A stretch of DNA of 64,000 nucleotides from Symbiodinium sp. CCMP2592 (Eukaryota > Sar > Dinophyceae > Suessiales > Symbiodiniaceae): the NCBI GenBank assembly GCA_905221615.1, contig CAJNDT010004591.1, forward strand, positions 62,001 through 126,000, written 5' to 3'. Under the pieces are notes generated by a model. It was not told the DNA's origin and did not search any database. It worked only from the letters and a program-made list of their open reading frames with translations. A program made the translations under genes and the position numbers. Each line of letters opens with the position of its first letter. Position 1 is the first letter of the stretch. Below, one piece after another: positions 19,043 through 27,972 of the stretch.

Positions 19043-22000
19043 GTGCCGTGTACATCCCGGGCACAGACCCGCGGGCTTCGCGCATCGCCACCTCTGCCGG
19101 CCCGGGCACAGCCCCGGAGGGTGAAGTTTCACCCATGGATGAGGACGGAGCAGAGCGCGAAGCATACATGGCCGTCTGCAGTGGGGAGTGGGTAGGGCAA
19201 GCCAGCCAGATTTCCTTTCCAAGCCCTGATCCTCCCGAAGACCTGCCCCACAGTAGCAGCGCAGCCTATGGGCCCTCAGCCGCTAGCTTAAAGAAGCTTA
19301 GCAAGGCCCAGTCCAAGTACCTCACCTCAAGCCTTACCGAAATGGTAGCGGGAGACGAAGTCTTAAAGGCAATCGTGTACAACGCTGCCATGCGAGAAGC
19401 TGATCACCTGATTAGATTGCATGAACCCTCGGCACAGGTCCTCGCGAGCGTGATCAACGAGAGGCAGAACGGGCCACCGGGCCTCGTGGTTGCCAGGTTT
19501 GAGACTTCCACAGAGGAGTTGTGTTTGGAGCTTGAGTGTGTAGCTGACACCCTCAACATTCCGATCATATTGGTTACCCCGAACGGCTATCCAATGCTTG
19601 AGGACACGGTTACCTTGAGGGGAGATATGCATATCTCAGGCATAGGCCCAGAGATTGGAAAGGCTTTGGACCTCTTCCAAGCATGGTCAGAGTCTTACGG
19701 GTATATACCCCGTAGCTATGTTGATACGGATAGTACTGACTTTTGGAACCTTTGTCGTACCATTTCTGAGGAGTACTATATCAACGCATTTAGCCGAACT
19801 TGCTTTGTCGGCGACGCCCAGGACACAGATCCTGAGGACATCAGCGAAGCAGAGCTGGTGCCCGATGCTGAGATGCCTCAGCGAGGTGCCCCTGATGGGG
19901 TGGATGATGCCGGTGGCGCACTGACGCCCGAGGAAAGAGAACGCCTCATTTTGGAACAATTCCCGTTCCCCGGAACTCCGAATACAGAGGCAGAGCGCCG
20001 AGCGGCGTGGAGATCGTTACCGCAACGAGTCCGGGTAGCTATAAGGCGCCTGCACCGATCGTTTGGCCATCTGCCAAACGCAGTCCTGGTTCAGGTTCTG
20101 AAGCAGGCCCGGGCGAGCAAGGATTTCATCGCCGCCGCCGGACTTTACAAGTGTAAGGTCTGCCTGGACACAGCTCCAGTGCCCAGGCATCACCCTGTCG
20201 CAGGCGATAGCGTGTTCCCAAGGGAGTTCAACCATACGATAGGTATGGATGCGCTAGAGGTCAAAGACTTCTACGGAAACCGCTATACTGCTGTCAATAT
20301 AGTTGACATGGGAACAAGTTTCCAGCAAGTTGTGCTCGTGAAATCTGGGGGTGGTAACCCAAGTGCCCGCCAGTGTGTGAAATGCCTGATTGACAGGTGG
20401 ATCAGCTGGGCTGGACATCCCAAAGTCATAACCACTGACAGAGGGACGCACTTCAGGGGAGAATTTTCAGAGTATTTGGCACAGCATGGTATAACCCATA
20501 AGAACGCCCCTCTTGAGAGTCCGCAGACTATTGGAAAGGTCGAACGCCATGGTGGACTTGCTAAGGCCATCATCAGAAAAGTCGCGCAGGAGACTCAGCC
20601 CTCGAATATCGAGGAGATGGAGGCGGTCGTTACCGAGAGTGTTACTACTAAGAACGAGCTTAGTAGGCACCAAGGGTTTAGCCCAGCACAACACGTGTTG
20701 GGAAAGCAGCCTCGAACACCGGGTTCCGTGCTAGATGAATCCGAAAGCCTTGGTACATTGTTCACCAAGTATGATGAGACGAGTGTATACTACATTCGGC
20801 ACAGAGCACGGCAGGAAGCCAAAAAGGCCTTTGTTCACTTAGAGACTTCCCGCAAAGTGGCCAAAGCGTTACAGCGTAATGCAGCCCCTCTAGACACTGA
20901 CTATAAGGTTGGTGATTTAGTTATCTACCGTCGGGATAACGTCCCTGGCAGCCCAGGTGTCGTGTGGTCCACGGTTAGCCGCGTCATAGGACGTGAGGCA
21001 GAGAATGCGTACTGGGTATTACACGAGAATATCCCTGTACTTGTGAACGCTAGGAAGATGCGCCCGGCTGATGAAATTGAAGTTGCAGCGCATCGCGTTT
21101 TGGCAGGAGAACCAGTGCTTCCGGAAGCCATTGTCCATGGGCCGGAACAAAGGTTCCAGGATGAGCGCGTAGCAGATCCGGTCACAGCACCAGCGACGCC
21201 ACGTCCAGTGGCTGCAGCTGCCCCGCTTACACCGGCAGTCGCGCACGATGTGCCTATGCCAGCACCATCGACGCCAGCGATGATGCCCGGCACACCGATG
21301 CCAGCGCCATCTACACCTGCAAGGTTTCGCGCCAAAGATAAGACGGGCGAAACCGCCCGGTCGCGATCGCCAGTAGGAGGCCGTGATGATGCACTAGTTG
21401 CGGAAGAGTTTGATCAAGTAGAGATCATGGCAAAAGGCCTGATAGATACTCAGGGTTTTTCCCCAGATGAGTGTCTGGCCCTCCTTCGTGCCTATGACCG
21501 CGACCGACGCGAGGCGTACACGCGCCCGCTCCTAGATGATGGAGATCCCGGGAGCATAGCCCTCGCGGTGGGAGTATATCGGCACGGTGGTCTTGTTGGT
21601 GTCTCTGGGCCAACGCGCGAGAGACCGTCGTTCGCCATGTATCTCAACCACTACATCTTGCATCACAGTATGCAAGCCGGTCATCATCTCCCACAGTGGA
21701 GTAGCGTTCAGCTTACCAACAGAGGCGCAGAGGCCCATAGAGACCTAGCGAACACTCCTGGCTCGTATAACTACACTATAGGTGTGGGCGAGTATCGTGG
21801 AGGCGGCCTATGGGTGGAAGAAGCCACGGGTACAACCCCCGTGCGTGTTCAAAACACGACAATGTATGGCACCGTCTATGATACTAAGAACAAGGTTCTT
21901 AAGTTTCGCCCGAAGGACGTGCACATGGTCGCACCGTTTGTAGGAGAAAGATACAGCCTCTCCGCATACACGGTGAGTGATCTCGGTAAGTTGTCTAAAG

Positions 22001-22710
22001 ATGACATACAGCTTTTGTCGGACTTAGGCTACCCCATATATAGGGATGCGCCCAACACCTTTGGCAGGAAAGGCGATGGGATATACACCATGGGTCATTC
22101 TGATCTTCCCATCGAGACGTTCCTAGAGCGCATCCACGAGTACGGGATTAAGGAAATCGTAGATTGCAGAAGTCATCCGTACAGCGTTCGGCATCCACAA
22201 TACAATTGTGATGAGCTTTCCGCCACATGCTTTGCAAAAGGGGTTGTGTACAGTCACGCCCCCGAGTTAGGCAACAGGAATCGGGGCGGGATTGAAGCCA
22301 ATCTGCAAACAGACCAAGGGCTCTGTACGATCGCTAGAATAGTTAGCGAGGCCCACGATGACTTTCACCGAATACTTCTGTTGTGTTCGGAGGCCAGTTG
22401 GCGGCGATGCCATCGGCGAAATATCGCCCAGCACATATGGCTCGAACATTCGAAACTTGCCGAGCACATACGTGCTAACGGACTGCCAGAAGCCCATCCG
22501 TGTCACTACATTCCTGAGGAAGACGACGGACTGGCAGCAGCATCGCACACAGCTGCGATTGGCACGACAGTGCCAGCAGCTGAGCCCTCGGATAGTCGAG
22601 CGGCGGAATCCAAGGCCTTTGCTCTCACCCCAGATGGGGAAGACGCCTCGGCTCTAATGTCGATGCTGGCTACATGGCCTCGCTCCTGGATTACCATAAA
22701 GCCCCTGTAG
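18877..22710 (+). CDS. ORF2 of element 2: integrase, 2OG-Fe(II) dioxygenase-like and DUF488 domains (up to 1277 aa)
   Basis: The listed ATG is simply the first in frame; if made by frameshift from ORF1, the true junction lies in the overlap. Domains: an unassigned N-terminal part; integrase zinc site H-x4-H (LHRSFGH, about 392) with CKVC (about 427-430); catalytic D (GMDALE), D (TTDRG) and E (GKVERHG), with 34 residues between the last two, one fewer than usual; a basic C-terminal integrase part with RKMRP; a Pro/Ala/Thr linker; a dioxygenase-like domain (His954-x-Asp956, His1016, Arg1025); and DUF488 at about 1069-1190 (IYTMGHSDL, CRSHPYS, CHRRNIA). Integrase inserts the cDNA; the last two domains are cargo of unknown role. 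ORF2 overlaps ORF3 by 37 nt. Confidence 0.88.
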   Translation: MLSAGVSLREAAHRNRWSRASMPDARTVAYVALWVFPLAFDAATVPHQIEDTDALSAVYIPGTDPRASRIATSAGPGTAPEGEVSPMDEDGAEREAYMAVCSGEWVGQASQISFPSPDPPEDLPHSSSAAYGPSAASLKKLSKAQSKYLTSSLTEMVAGDEVLKAIVYNAAMREADHLIRLHEPSAQVLASVINERQNGPPGLVVARFETSTEELCLELECVADTLNIPIILVTPNGYPMLEDTVTLRGDMHISGIGPEIGKALDLFQAWSESYGYIPRSYVDTDSTDFWNLCRTISEEYYINAFSRTCFVGDAQDTDPEDISEAELVPDAEMPQRGAPDGVDDAGGALTPEERERLILEQFPFPGTPNTEAERRAAWRSLPQRVRVAIRRLHRSFGHLPNAVLVQVLKQARASKDFIAAAGLYKCKVCLDTAPVPRHHPVAGDSVFPREFNHTIGMDALEVKDFYGNRYTAVNIVDMGTSFQQVVLVKSGGGNPSARQCVKCLIDRWISWAGHPKVITTDRGTHFRGEFSEYLAQHGITHKNAPLESPQTIGKVERHGGLAKAIIRKVAQETQPSNIEEMEAVVTESVTTKNELSRHQGFSPAQHVLGKQPRTPGSVLDESESLGTLFTKYDETSVYYIRHRARQEAKKAFVHLETSRKVAKALQRNAAPLDTDYKVGDLVIYRRDNVPGSPGVVWSTVSRVIGREAENAYWVLHENIPVLVNARKMRPADEIEVAAHRVLAGEPVLPEAIVHGPEQRFQDERVADPVTAPATPRPVAAAAPLTPAVAHDVPMPAPSTPAMMPGTPMPAPSTPARFRAKDKTGETARSRSPVGGRDDALVAEEFDQVEIMAKGLIDTQGFSPDECLALLRAYDRDRREAYTRPLLDDGDPGSIALAVGVYRHGGLVGVSGPTRERPSFAMYLNHYILHHSMQAGHHLPQWSSVQLTNRGAEAHRDLANTPGSYNYTIGVGEYRGGGLWVEEATGTTPVRVQNTTMYGTVYDTKNKVLKFRPKDVHMVAPFVGERYSLSAYTVSDLGKLSKDDIQLLSDLGYPIYRDAPNTFGRKGDGIYTMGHSDLPIETFLERIHEYGIKEIVDCRSHPYSVRHPQYNCDELSATCFAKGVVYSHAPELGNRNRGGIEANLQTDQGLCTIARIVSEAHDDFHRILLLCSEASWRRCHRRNIAQHIWLEHSKLAEHIRANGLPEAHPCHYIPEEDDGLAAASHTAAIGTTVPAAEPSDSRAAESKAFALTPDGEDASALMSMLATWPRSWITIKPL
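21420..22040 (+). other. 2OG-Fe(II) dioxygenase-like domain in ORF2
   Basis: AHRDL supplies H-x-D, followed by the jelly-roll strand turn YRGGGLWVE, and DVHMVAPFVGERYSL supplies the distal His and the 2-oxoglutarate-binding Arg nine residues later. Together these form the complete facial triad of the AlkB/TET/prolyl-hydroxylase superfamily. Substrate is unknown; nucleic acid is a guess from its attachment to integrase. Confidence 0.65.
22075..22440 (+). other. DUF488 domain in ORF2
   Basis: The motif order matches DUF488: IYTMGHSD, IVDCRSHPYS, GVVYSHAPELG, ILLLCSEASWRRCHR. Conserved Gly-His, Arg and Cys-His-Arg are all present. The family is mostly prokaryotic with no settled activity; its presence inside a retrotransposon polyprotein is unusual. 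Confidence 0.75.
22674..22710 (+). promoter_or_regulatory. ORF2/ORF3 overlap, second -1 frame step
   Basis: ORF2 stops at TAG 22708-22710 while ORF3 is already open in the -1 frame. No standard slippery heptamer is visible in the 37 nt; an ATG in the overlap allows reinitiation. Confidence 0.4.
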
Positions 22711-24419
22711 AGGTACAGCTGGGGCTGGATGCTGCCATGAAAACTGAATGGCAGAAGTACACTGAATTCAACGCAGTGGTCCCTTGCACAGACAAGGAGT
22801 TTAAGGAGCTTACAAAGGCTGGCCACGTGTGTATCCCCACCAAATGGGTCCTCACCGATAAGAATGAACACCTAAAGGGGACGCCAGCATACACTCCCAA
22901 GTGGAAAGCACGCTTGGTCGCATGTGGAAACTTCGAGCATATCTCGAATGAGGAGGATATCAGGGCAGACAGCCCCACGGCCGAGCCGGAAGGTATAGCC
23001 CTTCTGTGTTCATGGGCGGTTTCGTTGGCCCTGCGGCTCAAAGCAGCCGATATAACGAACGCATACTTCCAAGGGAAACCCCTTGAGCGCCTCCTCATTC
23101 TTCGGGTTCTTAAACACCCTAAGGGTGTGCCCGATGCAGAGATTCAGCGAGCCGGGCATATGATTGCCCGAGTACCCGTGTATGGCACGACCGACGCGGG
23201 TCGGAACCTTTACCTCCGTATACAGGAGAGCGCCCGAGAATTTGGCTTAAATGCCTCGCAAATCCTGTCAGCCCTGTACTATATTACAGGAGAAGGTGGT
23301 CGTTTGTGCGCTTGCTTGTGCACCCACGTGGATGATTTCCTGTGGGCTGCTACCGCCGAAGGCGAGCCGGCTATCCAGAATCTGCTGGATAAGTTTAAGA
23401 TCGGTCGCATAGAGACTGAGAAGTTCCGTTTCTGCGGACGCGAGTATGTGCAAAGCGCCGATGGGACCATCAGTATAAACTGTAGGGATAACACGCGTGC
23501 AATTCGCCCGATCGATATACATAAGTCTGAAAAGGGCACGACTCCAGTCTCGAATGGCCAGCGCACAGCGCTGAGATCCGTCATAGGATCGCTGGCTTGG
23601 GTGGCCCGCGCCACGAGGCCTGATCTTGCCTATAGGGTGAATGCCCTGCAGCAGCGTGTTACGACAGCCACGGTGGATACGCTCCGTGAAGCAAACCGCG
23701 TAGTAGCACTGGCGTTAGGAGATGCGGATAGGCCGATCACGTACAGCGCTAAGTTACCTTGGAATACAGGGGAGCTGGCGATCGTCACGTTTTGCGATGC
23801 CTCCTTTGCAGGAGAGGCGAACCATAAGTCGCAGAGAGGCCGTTTCCACTATCTCACTTCCGCACAGTCGGCGGTGGACAAGAACGCGCCAACGCATGAG
23901 ATGCACCTCATTTCGTTCTCCTCGTCCACCATGAAACGGGTTTGTCGCGCCACACTCCAGTGTGAGGCTTACTCGTTGCAACATGCCATAGAGCATGGAG
24001 ACCGCATTCGAGCAGCAGTACTCGAACTGCTCGGCAAATTGCCCCGGTCACAGAACTGGGAAGAAGTCGCCAAGAGATCGATGTTCCACCTGCAGTATAC
24101 GGACTGCAGGTCCCTTTCGGATCACTTGACTGCGTCGATTCCAAAGTCTTGCGAGGATAAACGCCTTGCCATAGAGATGTCTGGACTCCGCCAAGGACTC
24201 TGGGAAGAGGACGAGCTAACGCACGCCTTGTACCATCCTTATGGCGATGAGTTGAGATGGATACCGACGCATTTACAACTTGCGGATTGTTTGACTAAGA
24301 GTATGAAACCGCTTTTGATCAATCACAGCATTGATCGCAATCTCGTTCAGGTGCTCGATGTGCCCGCGCAAGCCGCACAGAATACCGAGAGTACCGAAAG
24401 CACTCCGCTTCGCGATTGA
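22674..24419 (+). CDS. ORF3 of element 2: reverse transcriptase and RNase H (581 aa)
   Basis: It converts the element RNA to DNA. RT motifs: KWVLT, KARLVACGN, ADITNAYFQG (first catalytic Asp), a VYGTTDAG loop, HVDD at 23325-23336 (residue 218; copia normally has YVDD), and ATRPDLAYRVN. RNase H motifs: CDASFAG, a QCEAY-type glutamate, TDCRSLSDHL and a C-terminal WIPTHLQLADCLTK. The ATG at 22674 lies inside the ORF2 end (overlap 37 nt, -1 frame), so expression could be by frameshift or by termination-reinitiation. The downstream 140 nt to the LTR is non-coding. Confidence 0.92.
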   Translation: MASLLDYHKAPVEVQLGLDAAMKTEWQKYTEFNAVVPCTDKEFKELTKAGHVCIPTKWVLTDKNEHLKGTPAYTPKWKARLVACGNFEHISNEEDIRADSPTAEPEGIALLCSWAVSLALRLKAADITNAYFQGKPLERLLILRVLKHPKGVPDAEIQRAGHMIARVPVYGTTDAGRNLYLRIQESAREFGLNASQILSALYYITGEGGRLCACLCTHVDDFLWAATAEGEPAIQNLLDKFKIGRIETEKFRFCGREYVQSADGTISINCRDNTRAIRPIDIHKSEKGTTPVSNGQRTALRSVIGSLAWVARATRPDLAYRVNALQQRVTTATVDTLREANRVVALALGDADRPITYSAKLPWNTGELAIVTFCDASFAGEANHKSQRGRFHYLTSAQSAVDKNAPTHEMHLISFSSSTMKRVCRATLQCEAYSLQHAIEHGDRIRAAVLELLGKLPRSQNWEEVAKRSMFHLQYTDCRSLSDHLTASIPKSCEDKRLAIEMSGLRQGLWEEDELTHALYHPYGDELRWIPTHLQLADCLTKSMKPLLINHSIDRNLVQVLDVPAQAAQNTESTESTPLRD

Positions 24420-24548
24420 AGAACTCAGCCTGGAGCCTTGAGTCGCCGCACTCGGCTCGGTTGACTGCGCAAGCTCCCGGTATAATCCGGTGAAGTAGGC
24501 TTGGCCCAAAGCGGCCATAATTCGAGCATGATTCGGACGTCACACTAC

Positions 24549-24560
24549 AGATAAGACGGG
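24549..24560 (+). promoter_or_regulatory. Weak polypurine tract
   Basis: AGATAAGACGGG directly precedes the 3' LTR. It is purine-rich but interrupted; by position it should prime plus-strand DNA. Confidence 0.45.
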
Positions 24561-24725
24561 TGTGAAATTTCCCTGTCTTGAAGTGCCGTGTTGACATGTC
24601 CTCATGCGAGCGTAGTCTTTTGAGTTAGACCTGAACGCACCCTGTACGACAGACGTCTTGGGCTCAGACCAAAAAGTGCGCTCGTAGTGTGGTTGGACAC
24701 TCACTAATCCAGTTCCTGCTTCAAA
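24561..24725 (+). repeat. 3' LTR of element 2
   Basis: Identical to 12418-12582. The following AGGGT (24726-24730) equals the flank at 12413-12417. Confidence 0.95.
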
Positions 24726-24730
24726 AGGGT

Positions 24731-24978
24731 TTAGGGGTTTCGGGTTTAGGGGTTCAGGGTTTAGGTGGTTCTTGGGATGACATGGGCCAGGAAGGATGCC
24801 CAGGCAGTTCCGAAGAATCCGAGTTTGAGGGGACGGATCAATTACTAGTAGTACATCACCTTGTCCGTTATGTATTTAGCTGAGTTTGTAGCATTCCCCA
24901 GAACGTGTCTTTGGAGCTTATTTGTGCATGCAAGAAACCCTAAACCCTAAACCCTAAACCCTAAACCCTAAACCCAAG
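24731..24978. repeat. Telomere-like tracts flanking element 2
   Basis: TTTAGGGG variants at 24727-24770 and five perfect tandem CCCTAAA units at 24938-24973. The orientation changes between the two tracts. Confidence 0.75.
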
Positions 24979-25025
24979 GCCAGGAAGCTGGCACAGACTG
25001 GACGTCTCTCGTGCCTGGTCTTCCC
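24979..25025 (+). CDS. Putative exon
   Basis: The island lies between CCAAG and GTGAAC, in frame ARKLAQTGRLSCLVFP. It is only 47 nt and has no domain. Confidence 0.25.
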
Positions 25026-25412
25026 GTGAACCCTGCACCCTTAAACCCCAAGTGTTCTAAACCCGAAGCCCAAAACCCAACCCCTACAACCCTGCAACCC
25101 GCACGTGCATGAACTGAGTTCCTCTTTTAGCGCAAGTTATTTCGGAAAGTCTCGGAAAGTCGCTGAGTTTCGAACTCATAGATCCAGAAAACCCCCAGAG
25201 CCCTTAAACCTTGAGCAACCTCAAACAAGCCTAAATGCCAAAAAACTTCAAATCCGCAAGCCCGAATTTCAATCGCCTAAATTTTGAACCCGCAACTCCA
25301 AAACCCTTTGAAGCCCTTTATGTCGGGGTGTAGGGTTTTGAGTGAAGGATCCCACATAAAGACCAGTACAAAACCCTTCCATAAGCTTGAAGAGAGCCCC
25401 AAGCGCTTGCAG

Positions 25413-25467
25413 GCGATCCCAAACCGCCGGTGGAACCTCTTCGAGCTCCGCATCCGCGACAGCGCGG
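25413..25467 (+). CDS. Putative exon
   Basis: TTGCAG precedes it; the frame reads AIPNRRWNLFELRIRDSAG. The right border is uncertain, as no GT donor is obvious and a GA-type donor would be needed. Confidence 0.35.
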
Positions 25468-25739
25468 GAAAGGGCACTCTTTTGAAGGCTCTGGAGGGGC
25501 TCTTTAAGGGTTCCTTTACGGGCTCCCATTAGCGTTGCTTGAAGGGCTCCTTAAGAAAAACTTCTCCTTCCAGTGGTTCTCTGCGGGTTTTAAAAACCTT
25601 TAATTAGGGCTTTCAAGCTAGGTGGTTTGGGGGTTTAGGTTGGATTTTTGGGTTTGGTTCCTGGCGTCCTGGGAAGGGGGCTTCCTCAGGGTTTGAGGAT
25701 TCCGAGTTTGAGGTGTAGTGTTTGGGGCTTGAAAGTCTC

Positions 25740-25960
25740 GGGTTGTAGAGCCCTAAACCCTAAACCCGAATAAACCCTAATCCCTAAACCCTGAATCCCA
25801 AAAAACCCTAAACCCTAAACCCGAAAAACCTTAATCCCTAAACCCTAAAGCCTACTGGGTGCTTGTGGTTCGAGCCTCATCGCTCTTTGCTTAAATTCAA
25901 AAGCAGCAAGCCAGGGTTTAGGGTTTAGGGTCCCTAAACCCTAAACCCTAAACCCCAGCA
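25740..25960. repeat. CCCTAAA-rich tract
   Basis: Dense units at 25750-25855, then TTTAGGG and CCCTAAA meeting tail to tail at 25915-25957. Confidence 0.8.
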
Positions 25961-25966
25961 GATGAG

Positions 25967-26040
25967 GGCTCCCACTTACCGAGGATCCCGAGGCACAGAT
26001 CATCGGCGCCACCGACCTTGAACTCATGGAACCGACCTTT
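25967..26040 (+). CDS. Putative exon
   Basis: The frame reads LPLTEDPEAQIIGATDLELM, with protein-like composition. An in-frame TGA just upstream means the acceptor must be the AG at 25965-25966. Confidence 0.3.
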
Positions 26041-26164
26041 TTGGCAGATTCTTCTTATGAAACCCGAATACGGGATTTATAGGGACCCTACAAAATGGTA
26101 GGCTTTGGTAGACTATAACAGATCGTACTAGACCATGATAGACCATATTTAGACCGCTTATAGT

Positions 26165-26390
26165 AGCCGTTATAGTCCCCTTTAGTTAAAGGAACCTATT
26201 CTTCTGGTTACGGCCCCTGTATTAAACCACCCGTTTAGATCCCTTATAGTAGGCCTTATAGTCCCCTTTGATTAAAGGAACCTAGTCTTCTGATTGCGGC
26301 CCCTATATCAGTTGACGTCACCGCCTAAACCCTAGACCCCAAACCCTAAACCCTAAATTAAAGGACCCTATTCTTCTGATGACGACACCA
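26165..26390. repeat. Three-copy tandem repeat, unit about 85 bp
   Basis: The segment TTATAGTCCCCTTTAGTTAA...GGAACCTATTCTTCTGGTTACGGCCCC recurs at about 26168, 26253 and, truncated and interrupted by CCCTAAA units, 26345. Confidence 0.7.
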
Positions 26391-26499
26391 CCTAAAGCCT
26401 AACCCAGGGGCCGACCCCTCAGAAGCCTGAACTGAAACCGAGGGCCGAGGCGTCGACCCGGCATCCTAAACCTCGAACTCAGAGTGTAGTAGTGTCTCT

Positions 26500-26680
26500 G
26501 TTATAGTCATCGTCGATTATGGTTTCAAACTATATCAGCACAGTCTACTGTTGTTTGTTATCGTTTTTTATAGCTTGTTATAGTATAGTTATCTACTGCT
26601 AAAGTTTTATATTAGTATAGTTAGTCTACTCTAGTCGATTATAGTTTGGTATAGCCTACTATAGCATAGTTATACTCTAG
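26500..26680. repeat. TATAGT-rich low-complexity stretch
   Basis: Repeated variants of TATAGTCTACTATAGT; a similar stretch lies at 58080-58155. Confidence 0.6.
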
Positions 26681-26686
26681 TACAAG

Positions 26687-26800
26687 GAGCTGAAGGGAGA
26701 ATCCCCTTGCAAAAAGGTCTCTCCCACTGACACCGTCCGGGAGCTGAAGCTGCGGTTGGAAGCCGGTCACCGGCCTCAGAGTGGGGGGAACGAAGGGCTA
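26687..26800 (+). CDS. Putative exon (weak ubiquitin-like resemblance)
   Basis: TACAAG precedes the island, and the frame reads ELKGESPCKKVSPTDTVREL then KLRLEAGHRPQ. The pattern V-x-P-x-D-T-V-x-x-L-K-x-x-L recalls the start of the ubiquitin-fold helix, but this is too short to name. Confidence 0.4.
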
Positions 26801-26829
26801 AAGCTTCCCGCAAGCTTCAGCTTAAGTTT

Positions 26830-27060
26830 TTATTGAGGGTTCAAAGTTTTTTGGGCTTTAGTGTTTAGGGCTTAGGTCTTAGAGTTTTGGTGTTTTGGTT
26901 TTAGGGTTTTAGGGTTTAGGTTCTAATGTTTAGATTTTAGGGTTTTGTGTTTAGGTGTTCGGTTTCAGTGTTTATGTTTTAGGGTTTTAGTGTTTTGGGG
27001 GTTTAGTGTTTAAGGTTTAGGGGCTATCCCTATAAACCTAAAGACCCCAAACCCTAAACC
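26830..27060 (+). repeat. TTTAGG/TTTTAGGG degenerate tract
   Basis: GTTTAGG, GTTTTAGGG and GTGTTTAGG variants, turning into CCCTAAA at the end. Confidence 0.75.
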
Positions 27061-27157
27061 CGAAAGACACCGTAGTCGCCTTCAACTCTGAAGTCTGTTC
27101 ATGCCCTAAAGCGTGTAAGTCTTATATGCCCCAAGCCACTTCAGAACCCCTATACCG

Positions 27158-27266
27158 GGCTTCTGGTTAAGGGGTTTGTTTCAAGTTACCATAATAGGGA
27201 CCTATGGCACATAACATGGTTTCCTGGTTATGGTATCCTAAATGAAATTCCCTAACAAGACCCCAG
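27158..27266. repeat. Foldback element, family F5
   Basis: Left arm TTCTGGTTAAGGGG...AGTTACCATAAT; right arm ATTATGG-like...CCCTAACAAGACC. Copies lie at 38743-38853 and 49973-50050. Confidence 0.75.
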
Positions 27267-27376
27267 TATATACAGTTCTACAATACGTAGTCCCTGTGAA
27301 GCCCCTTACTAGGCCCTACTTCAACCCCCCCACCATGTAACATCTTGCAAAGCTTTAACCCCAAGGAACCCACAAG

Positions 27377-27450
27377 CTCGCACACTCCAAAAGAGCGCTG
27401 CGACACAACACCATTTCTACGATGCCACCTCGGATCGCGCCACCAAGCGG
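27377..27450 (+). CDS. Putative exon
   Basis: AG at 27375-27376, GTTGTG donor after 27450. The frame reads TQHHFYDATSDRATKR at its end, with coding-like composition. Confidence 0.42.
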
Positions 27451-27699
27451 GTTGTGGTGATTTTAGGGCTTAGCGTTTGGCGCCTGAGGGTTTTAGGGTG
27501 TCAGGTTTGAGGGTTTTAGGGTTTTAGGGCTCAGCTTGTTATTTTAGGGTTATATCTACGGTTCAGGGCCAAACGTCCCGAAGCCTTGTCCCAGCCCAGA
27601 AGCATTGCAAAAAAGCCGAAACAATTTTACCGGCCGATAGGCCACAACAGCTTCAAAAAGCCTGAGAAAGCTTCAACCCTCAGCCAAAACCCTTAAGCC

Positions 27700-27810
27700 C
27701 TAAGCCCAAAACCGTAAACGCCAGGCCCTAAGCCCTAAAACCTAAACCTTAAACCCTAAACCCTAAACGCTACTACCTTAACTCGAAACCCCAAACCCTA
27801 AACCTAGTGG
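27700..27810. repeat. CCCTAAA-rich tract
   Basis: Degenerate tandem units on the left of the next putative exon. Confidence 0.7.
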
Positions 27811-27833
27811 ATTCTTCTAACCTTCACTGCGAG

Positions 27834-27972
27834 GAGGAAAAAGGCGTTCAACAAAAATGCGACCTTCAAAGCCCTTCTCGACCCGGCAAGAACCCCAGGC
27901 CTGGGTCACAGAGTCAAAGACCAGCGACTGGTTTGCCAAGGCCGAGATTGTCCTCACTATGGGAGGGACTAC
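27834..27972 (+). CDS. Putative exon abutting a foldback element
   Basis: One frame reads ...QEPQAWVTESKTSDWF, then AKAEIVLTMGGTTR, open for the whole island; a TAA lies just upstream in frame. It runs straight into the F1 element at 27972, as if the element begins at the exon edge. Confidence 0.45.

Larger units (their letters stand above)
12418..24725 (+). mobile_element. Complete 12.3-kb Ty1/copia-like LTR retrotransposon (element 2)
   Basis: It is bounded by identical direct repeats of 163 bp (165 bp if two shared A residues are counted). A tRNA-type primer site sits just inside the left LTR, and AGGGT flanks both ends. Coding order is gag, zinc knuckle, protease-like, accessory modules, integrase, accessory modules, RT, RNase H, in three overlapping frames covering 12635-24419. 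It is much longer than a typical 5-kb copia element; the extra length is cargo domains. Identical LTRs imply a recent insertion. Confidence 0.95.

Noticed and set aside
24938-24973. Perfect CCCTAAA array as a true chromosome end
   Set aside because: Only five units, and unique sequence plus many other tracts continue for 39 kb beyond it.
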